Assembly: GCA_018668475.1 (NCBI GenBank)
Contig: JABJCZ010000109.1
Span: 1-11,327 of the forward strand
Reading direction: 5' to 3'
From: Alphaproteobacteria bacterium
GTDB taxonomy: Bacteria > Pseudomonadota > Alphaproteobacteria > UBA828
Length of the DNA stretch: 11,327 nucleotides
The translations under genes and the position numbers were made by a program. Position 1 is the stretch's first letter, and every line of letters starts with the position of its first letter. Below, piece by piece: positions 7,013 to 11,327 of this stretch. The notes under the pieces are model-generated. The model did no database searches. It was not told the DNA's origin and saw nothing but the letters and a program-made list of their open reading frames with translations.

Positions 7013-7794
7013 GTGACAGCAAGGCGAGCGAAGCATCCGCAGCCATTCTGGCGGCGTGGCGGCGGGTTGAGACAATTGATGGTATCCCGCAGGCGTGCCG
7101 GCCAGCGTCCGAGGACGAGGGCTATCAGGCGCAGGATGCTCTCGTGGCGGCCATGGGTGAGCCAGTTGCCGGCTACAAACTCGGTGCCACAAGTCCGGGC
7201 GCTCAGGAAATATTTTCGGTCGACAAGCCTTTCGTCGGCACGCTGTTTGAATCTTCGCTGCTGCAAAACGGCGCTACGGTCGCCAAAGGCGGGGTTACGC
7301 TGTATGCGGTTGAGGCAGAGTTTGTGTTCCGGTTCTCGGCGGATATTCCGGCGCGAGCCGAGGCGTATTCGGTCGATGAGGTGATGGCCGCGACCGGGCA
7401 GATGATGCCGGCAATTGAAGTGCCCGATACCCGCCTTAGCGAGGGTCCTAAGGCAGGCATTGCGCAAGTGCTGGCAGACGACGGCCTTGCACGCTACCTC
7501 GTGCTCGGCAGCCCGGTTGAGGGCTGGCGCGACGCGGACCTGCCAGAACATCCCGTTGCCATCCGGGTAAATGGCGAGACCGTGAGCGAGGGCTCAGGCG
7601 CCAATGTGTTGGGGGATCCGCGGGTGGCGCTGCAATGGCTTGTGAATCACCGCTCCGGGCGTGGCAAGTCGATCACGGCAGGTGAGGTCGTAACCACCGG
7701 CAGCGCTGCGGCGCTGGTAAAAGTGCAACCGGGGGACAGCGTTGAGGCCGATTTTGCAGATTATGGTGTTGTGACGGTGGATTTCGCGACATAA
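7009..7794 (+). CDS. 2-keto-4-pentenoate hydratase / FAH-family protein
   Basis: A 261-residue protein of the MhpD/DmpE-type branch of the fumarylacetoacetate hydrolase superfamily, which hydrates 2-hydroxypenta-2,4-dienoate or decarboxylates related keto acids in aromatic meta-cleavage routes. Visible features are YKLGATSP (56-63), the metal-binding E102-x-E104 in VEAEFVF, MPAIEVPDTR (133-142) with Glu137, and the C-terminal LNWL-like segment (LQWLVNHR, 208-215) with GEVVTTGS (225-232). Length fits the family. The ATG overlaps the stop of the SRAP gene by 4 nt (7009-7012). No other meta-cleavage gene is present in the window, so the true substrate is open; it could be a hydratase or a 4-oxalocrotonate decarboxylase-like enzyme. 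Confidence 0.85.
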   Translation: MSDSKASEASAAILAAWRRVETIDGIPQACRPASEDEGYQAQDALVAAMGEPVAGYKLGATSPGAQEIFSVDKPFVGTLFESSLLQNGATVAKGGVTLYAVEAEFVFRFSADIPARAEAYSVDEVMAATGQMMPAIEVPDTRLSEGPKAGIAQVLADDGLARYLVLGSPVEGWRDADLPEHPVAIRVNGETVSEGSGANVLGDPRVALQWLVNHRSGRGKSITAGEVVTTGSAAALVKVQPGDSVEADFADYGVVTVDFAT

Positions 7795-7832
7795 CGCGCG
7801 TCGCCGGTTAGAAACATCATTTTCGGGTTTCC

Positions 7833-7904
7833 GCTGCGTTGCAGCATTGACTGTAGACTTTTTCAGCCGTTCAATGCACAGTTCTGATGTTGCGTCGCAG
7901 CATT
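7833..7904 (+). promoter_or_regulatory. panC promoter flanked by two related palindromes
   Basis: The 138-bp spacer before panC holds TTGACT (7847-7852), a 17-bp spacer and TTCAAT (7870-7875), a fair sigma-70 promoter with expected start near 7882. Two 16-bp near-identical elements flank it: GCTGCGTTGCAGCATT (7833-7848) and GTTGCGTCGCAGCATT (7889-7904), two mismatches, 56 bp apart. Each has dyad symmetry (GYTGC-N3-GCAGC). One touches the -35 box and the other lies just past the start site, an operator-like layout. The regulator is unknown. Before the promoter (7795-7832) I see no clear terminator for the upstream gene. Confidence 0.5.
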
Positions 7905-7932
7905 TGGACAGTGCGTGACCGGAGAATACCTG

Positions 7933-8880
7933 ATGAGCAGCGTTTCCCCCATTCGACGCGGGACAGTTCGTGGCGTCGCTGGCCGACCAGAGCTTCGCCA
8001 CCCAGTGAACGAGGCATCGCCTGATATTGCGCACACGGTTGCGGCGCTGCGGGAAACGGTCAGCGGTTGGCGGGCAGCGGGCGAGACGGTGGCGCTGGTG
8101 CCAACCATGGGCGCCCTGCACGATGGTCATATGGCTCTGGTCGAGCGGGCACTGGCAAATGCTGACCGCACAGTTGTCAGCATTTTCGTTAATCCCACTC
8201 AGTTTTCGCCCAGCGAGGATCTCGACAATTATCCTCGTACAGAGGCGGAAGATCTCCTGAAGCTGGCTGCGGTTGGGGTTGATCTCGCCTTCATGCCGAG
8301 CGCGGCGGAGATGTATGTCCCCGGCGCGACGACCACCGTAACGGTCGGCGGCCTGAGTGACGGGTTGTGTGGTGCCATGAGGCCGCACTTCTTTGGCGGC
8401 GTTGCGACGATTGTGACCAAACTGCTGCTCCAGTGCCTGCCTGATCAGGCAATTTTTGGCGAAAAAGATTACCAGCAGCTTCAGGTCATCCGCCAAATGG
8501 CTCGGGACCTTGATATTCCAGTCGAGATTGTCGGCGCGCCGACCGTGCGCGAGGCCGACGGCCTGGCGCTTTCATCTCGCAACGCCTATCTGACGCCGGC
8601 GGAACGCTGCATCGCGCCGGTCATGCACCAAACCCTTCTGGAGATGGCTGACCGCCTGACTGGCGACGATACTGCGTCTATCGGTGCGATCATCAGCGCT
8701 GGCTGGCAGACGCTCGAAAAAGCCGGATTTCAGGAAATCGAATATTTGGCCCTCTGCGATGCATCGACACTCGCGCCCCTGAGCCGGATTGACGCACCCG
8801 CCCGGCTGCTGGTTGGCGCCTGGCTGGGTGAAACGCGGCTGATCGATAATATTCTGGTCGACGTGCCTACTGGCGACTAG
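7933..8880 (+). CDS. panC: Pantoate-beta-alanine ligase (pantothenate synthetase)
   Basis: A 315-residue PanC, which joins pantoate and beta-alanine with ATP to give pantothenate, the precursor of coenzyme A. Family motifs: LVPTMGALHDGH (55-66) with the HIGH-like His63-x-x-His66, FVNPTQF (85-91), FGEKDYQQL (175-183) and the KMSKS-like ALSSRNAYL (212-220). The usual RPGHF-type segment reads RPHFFGGV (150-157). PanC is normally about 280 residues; here some 30 residues precede the conserved start (IAHTVAALR, from 32). I chose ATG 7933 because GGAGA (7921-7925) is ideally placed. GTG 8005 would give a family-length protein but has no good ribosome-binding site. No panB or panD is in the window. 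The gene converges with the alcohol dehydrogenase gene, 14 nt away. Confidence 0.96.
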   Translation: MSSVSPIRRGTVRGVAGRPELRHPVNEASPDIAHTVAALRETVSGWRAAGETVALVPTMGALHDGHMALVERALANADRTVVSIFVNPTQFSPSEDLDNYPRTEAEDLLKLAAVGVDLAFMPSAAEMYVPGATTTVTVGGLSDGLCGAMRPHFFGGVATIVTKLLLQCLPDQAIFGEKDYQQLQVIRQMARDLDIPVEIVGAPTVREADGLALSSRNAYLTPAERCIAPVMHQTLLEMADRLTGDDTASIGAIISAGWQTLEKAGFQEIEYLALCDASTLAPLSRIDAPARLLVGAWLGETRLIDNILVDVPTGD

Positions 8881-8894
8881 TTAGCCAGTTACCC

Positions 8895-10076
8895 TCAGTT
8901 GTCTGCTAGCCGGCCAACGATGGCGTCACTGTAAAGCGCTGCAATATCCTGATTACTGAGGCTTCGGGGGTTCCCGGCGGCGGCCTGATCATCGGCGGCG
9001 AGGGGCACGAGCCGTGGGATATCACCCTCTGACACGCCGAGCGCGCCGAGGTCATGCGGAATGCCCACTGCGCGGCGCAGCTCCAGCGCCCAGCGCATCA
9101 CGGCCTGCGGCGTATGGTCACCCAGATCAAGAAAACGCGCCAGACGGGCCAGTTTGTCGCCCACTACGGGCATGTTGAATGCCAGCACATAGGGCAGTAA
9201 GACGGCGTTAGTGAGGCCGTGGTGGGTGTCGAAAAGCGAGCCCACGGGGTGGGCCAGAGCGTGCACTCCGCCCAGGCCTTTCTGAAAGGCAATGGCGCCC
9301 ATTGCGGAGCCAACCAGCATGGCACCGCGCGCGTGCAAGTCGGCGCCGTTCTGACAGGCGCGTTCAAGGTTTTCAGCAATCAGGCGCAGTCCTTCCAGTG
9401 CGATCCCTTCGGCAATAGGGTGGTGGCCGCGCGCGATATAGGCCTCCAGATTGTGAACCAATGCATCCATGCCGGTGGCAGCGGTTATTGCCGGTGGCAG
9501 GCCAACCGTCAGTTCGGGGTCCAGAATGGCGACACGCGGCAGCAGAAGCGGGTGGAATATGAGCTTCTTGTGGCCCGTCGTCTCGTCGTTGATCACGGCG
9601 GCACGGCCAACCTCGGAGCCGGTGCCGGCTGTCGTCGGGATGGCGATCAGCGGGCGTATGGCCGATGCATCGGCGCGGCGCCACCAGTCCTCACGGTCTT
9701 CGAAATCCCACACCGGGCGGGTTTGCCCGGACATGAGGGCAATTGTCTTGGCGACGTCGATGGCGCTGCCGCCGCCAAGCGCGACCAGCCCATCGTGTCC
9801 GCCATCATGAAAGGCGCGGATGCCAGCCTCTACATTGGCGCCGGTCGGGTTACCCTGGATACCGGTAAACAGCCCGGTCTTAAGGTTGCCGGAGGTAATG
9901 GCGCCCTCGGCTCGGGCCACAAGGCCGGCCTCGACCAGCCCCGGGTCCGACACCAGCAATGGGTGCTCAATGCCTGCTTCGCGGCAGGCGTCTGGCAATT
10001 CACTGAGGCGACCGGCCCCAAACCGGATGGCGGTAGGATAGCTCCAGTCGCCCCGCGGCAGGCCGCCCTCGGGCAT
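8895..10076 (-). CDS. Iron-containing alcohol dehydrogenase
   Basis: A 393-residue group III (iron-dependent) alcohol dehydrogenase. Counting from ATG 10076, the NAD(P)-binding motif GGGSAIDVAK is at 101-110, IPTTAGTGSEVGRAAV at 146-161 (conserved TTAGTGSE), and the four metal ligands of the family are in place: Asp204 and His208 (GMDALVH), His272 and His286 (GGVHALAHPVG and DTHHGLTNA). Such enzymes interconvert alcohols and aldehydes; relatives include FucO, 1,3-propanediol and 4-hydroxybutyrate dehydrogenases. The substrate cannot be told from sequence. AGGAGA (plus 10088-10093) is 11 nt from ATG 10076 but only 5 nt from TTG 10082, which would add two residues, so the start is slightly uncertain. 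The upstream terminator (10121-10147) leaves little room for a separate promoter. Confidence 0.94.
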   Translation of the reverse strand: MPEGGLPRGDWSYPTAIRFGAGRLSELPDACREAGIEHPLLVSDPGLVEAGLVARAEGAITSGNLKTGLFTGIQGNPTGANVEAGIRAFHDGGHDGLVALGGGSAIDVAKTIALMSGQTRPVWDFEDREDWWRRADASAIRPLIAIPTTAGTGSEVGRAAVINDETTGHKKLIFHPLLLPRVAILDPELTVGLPPAITAATGMDALVHNLEAYIARGHHPIAEGIALEGLRLIAENLERACQNGADLHARGAMLVGSAMGAIAFQKGLGGVHALAHPVGSLFDTHHGLTNAVLLPYVLAFNMPVVGDKLARLARFLDLGDHTPQAVMRWALELRRAVGIPHDLGALGVSEGDIPRLVPLAADDQAAAGNPRSLSNQDIAALYSDAIVGRLADN

Positions 10077-10120
10077 GGTCAATGGCGTCTCCTGTGGCGT
10101 CTCAGGTTTCCAGGGTCAGC

Positions 10121-10147
10121 AAAAAGGGCCCTGCACGACAGGGCCCT
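10121..10147 (-). terminator. Strong intrinsic terminator between the small membrane protein gene and the dehydrogenase gene
   Basis: A perfect 9-bp stem AGGGCCCTG (10125-10133) / CAGGGCCCT (10139-10147) with a 5-nt loop CACGA. On the minus strand it is followed by five T residues (plus A-run 10121-10125). No T-run follows on the plus strand, so it works for leftward transcription, 26 nt after the stop of the 48-residue gene. It lies only about 38 nt upstream of the dehydrogenase start. Confidence 0.85.
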
Positions 10148-10173
10148 CATGCTAACTCAATGTGGTTTAACGC

Positions 10174-10320
10174 CTAGTGGTCGCTGTTCCGGCCGGCAGG
10201 GTCAACACCTTCGCTGACGCGCGGGTCAACAAGCATGCCCTTGGCGATCCAGAAGAGTCCAGCCATCACGAAAAACGTCACCAGGCAGACCAGTAGTGGC
10301 AAAGCCAGATCCCAACTCAT
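10174..10320 (-). CDS. Small single-pass membrane protein, 48 residues, function unknown
   Basis: A short minus-strand frame beginning MSWDLALPLLVCLVTFFVMA and ending with a polar tail, PAGRNSDH. Residues ~5-27 form one hydrophobic membrane segment, followed by a charged C-terminal tail (KGMLVDPRVSEGVD...). With few positive charges before the segment and Lys27 just after it, the tail is probably cytoplasmic. Support for it being real: an excellent ribosome-binding site AAGGAG 8 nt ahead of the ATG (plus 10329-10334), a natural stop, and a strong terminator 26 nt after the stop. I do not recognise the family. It lies 93 nt downstream of the dioxygenase-hydrolase frame on the same strand; that spacer contains TTGACT (plus 10394-10399) without a good -10 box and a small GC-rich hairpin (10343-10360). 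Confidence 0.7.
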   Translation of the reverse strand: MSWDLALPLLVCLVTFFVMAGLFWIAKGMLVDPRVSEGVDPAGRNSDH

Positions 10321-10413
10321 CTCATATTCTCCTTCCGAACCTTGGCGCTGCGCCGCGCCAGTAAACTCCCCGAAAAATCCTTGTAGGCTGTGTAGTCAAC
10401 TGTGCGCGGTGGG

Positions 10414-11327
10414 TCAAGCACCCGATAGCGCGGCCATGAAGGCCAGAATGCGCTCGATACCGCAGTTCCAGTTTTCCTGCTCCGTATGGCCCGATGCCTT
10501 GCGAGGTTTGAACGAATGGTCGCCATCGGGCAGCCACACCATTTCGATGGTGCTGGCAAGGGTATAGCCTGCGACATCGGCCCTGTTGCCAAGGGTGTCG
10601 CGTTCGCCCTGAACGATTAGCGCGGGCGTTCTCAACTCTTCGAGGTGGGCTGTGCGCGTGCGCTCGGGTTTTCCTGGAGGATGAAACGGGTATCCGAGGC
10701 AGACCAGCCCGGCGACGCCGGCGTCATCGGCGATCATGCTGGCGATGCGCCCGCCCATTGATTTACCGCCAATCACTGTATTCGCGGGCGACCCGAGGTG
10801 ATCAATTACTTTGTGCCATGTCGCTTCAAGCACGGGCGCGCGGTCGGGCGGGCGCTTTTTGCCGGTTTCCCGGCGCTGGGCCATATAGGGAAATTCAAAC
10901 CGGGCAACTCGAAAACCGCCGGCTGCAATGCCTTCAGCGAAGGCGTCCATGAACAAGCTGTCCATGAGGGCGCCGGCACCGTGTGCCAGTACCAGAGTGA
11001 GCGCGGCATCGTGCGGCCCATTGACCTGGCGCAAATGCGGCGGGATGTAGCGGATGGCAAAGCCGATGCGGCGGTCCTCGGAGCGGTTTGCCTCGGAGCC
11101 ATGAATCAGCCGCACATGGTGCAACGACATCTCGCCCGGCTTGAGCACGATATCGGCAGCCTTGCTTTCGTCCACGTCCGTATCGATCACCTGACCGCGG
11201 CTCAACATGTTGCTTTCATGATGGGTATCGGTATGGCTGAACTGCTCGGCCGTGTGGGTGCCGGGGATGACCCGCATGCAACCGTTCTCGGGCGTGCTCG
11301 GGCTGAGGGCGACCCAGGCGGTGGTGA
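10414..11327 (-). CDS. Phytanoyl-CoA dioxygenase (C-terminal half) fused in frame to an alpha/beta hydrolase; 5' end outside window
   Basis: One minus-strand frame of 303 codons, open to the window edge. Its first ~100 residues match the C-terminal half of a PhyH-type Fe(II)/2-oxoglutarate dioxygenase: TTAWVALSPSTPENGCMRVIPGTH at the edge, then GEMSLHHVRLIHGSEANRSEDRRIGFAIRYIPP, which holds the distal iron ligand His75 and the 2-oxoglutarate-binding Arg region. From about residue 103 it becomes a Tex30/KANL3-like alpha/beta hydrolase: LTLVLAHGAGALMDS, FRVARFEFPYMAQRR, nucleophile Ser189 in GGKSMGG, Asp243 in QGERD and His270 in DGDHSFKPRKASG. The usual PhyH C-terminus after RYIPP and the first few hydrolase residues are missing. 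There is no start codon with a ribosome-binding site at the join. Either a real bifunctional fusion or a deletion joining two adjacent genes. Confidence 0.8.
   Translation of the reverse strand, partial: TTAWVALSPSTPENGCMRVIPGTHTAEQFSHTDTHHESNMLSRGQVIDTDVDESKAADIVLKPGEMSLHHVRLIHGSEANRSEDRRIGFAIRYIPPHLRQVNGPHDAALTLVLAHGAGALMDSLFMDAFAEGIAAGGFRVARFEFPYMAQRRETGKKRPPDRAPVLEATWHKVIDHLGSPANTVIGGKSMGGRIASMIADDAGVAGLVCLGYPFHPPGKPERTRTAHLEELRTPALIVQGERDTLGNRADVAGYTLASTIEMVWLPDGDHSFKPRKASGHTEQENWNCGIERILAFMAALSGA

Noticed and set aside
7594..8496. 300-codon minus-strand frame opposite the hydratase-like gene and panC
   Set aside because: It spans the panC promoter and the catalytic N-terminal half of panC on the opposite strand, with no recognisable domain.
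8869..8889. Hairpin ACTGGC / GCCAGT at the convergent panC and dehydrogenase ends
   Set aside because: Only a 6-bp stem with a 9-nt loop and no T-run on either strand; too weak to call a bidirectional terminator.
9219..10217. 332-codon plus-strand frame opposite the alcohol dehydrogenase gene
   Set aside because: It is antisense to a gene with all metal ligands and cofactor motifs intact. The length arises from G+C-rich codon bias, and there is no family resemblance.
10349..10399. Promoter for the 48-residue gene starting from TTGACT on the minus strand
   Set aside because: The -35 match is good, but no acceptable -10 box lies 15-18 bp downstream, so I did not list it as a feature.
11275..11277. 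ATG at 11277 (minus) as the true start of the hydrolase frame
   Set aside because: The frame continues upstream to the window edge with clear PhyH sequence (TTAWVALSPSTPENGC), so this Met is internal.

Overview
The window looks like chromosomal DNA from an alphaproteobacterium, probably of the Rhodospirillales type. It is G+C-rich with ordinary bacterial gene density. The strongest evidence is gene order: a divergent bamE next to a run of ubiquinol-cytochrome c chaperone, yceD (DUF177), rpmF, plsX, fabH, ihfA, a MerR-family regulator and tRNA-Pro is a well-known conserved alphaproteobacterial neighbourhood. The individual proteins agree with this. I see no phage, insertion sequence, CRISPR array or plasmid signature.

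Layout, left to right. Positions 1-138 (minus) hold the N-terminus of the lipoprotein BamE, cut by the window edge. From 279 to 4859 (plus) lies the core block: bc1-complex assembly chaperone, YceD, ribosomal protein L32, the lipid-initiation enzymes PlsX and FabH, integration host factor alpha and a MerR-like regulator. A probable intrinsic terminator separates fabH from ihfA. A tRNA-Pro(GGG) with a near-consensus promoter and a GC-rich discriminator follows (4885-5019). It runs without a visible terminator towards a stand-alone MetE-core (methionine synthase II-like) protein (5074-6225). Next are an HMCES/YedK abasic-site-sensor protein and a 2-keto-4-pentenoate hydratase/FAH-type protein, whose genes overlap by 4 nt (6266-7794). 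panC (7933-8880) has its own probable promoter flanked by two related palindromes.

The right end is on the minus strand. Reading leftwards from the window edge, there is an unusual open reading frame joining the C-terminal half of a phytanoyl-CoA dioxygenase-like protein to an alpha/beta hydrolase. It is followed by a 48-residue single-pass membrane protein, a strong intrinsic terminator, and an iron-dependent alcohol dehydrogenase that converges on panC.

The left block is housekeeping: envelope biogenesis, respiration, translation, lipid synthesis and nucleoid structure. The right half mixes biosynthesis (pantothenate, possibly methionine), DNA repair and peripheral catabolism. The observations most worth following are the dioxygenase-hydrolase fusion, a four-copy 11-bp tandem repeat just upstream of rpmF, a perfect G-quadruplex motif encoding hexaglycine in yceD, the paired palindromes around the panC promoter, and the long low-complexity tail of IhfA. 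I did not find a clearly new multi-gene system.
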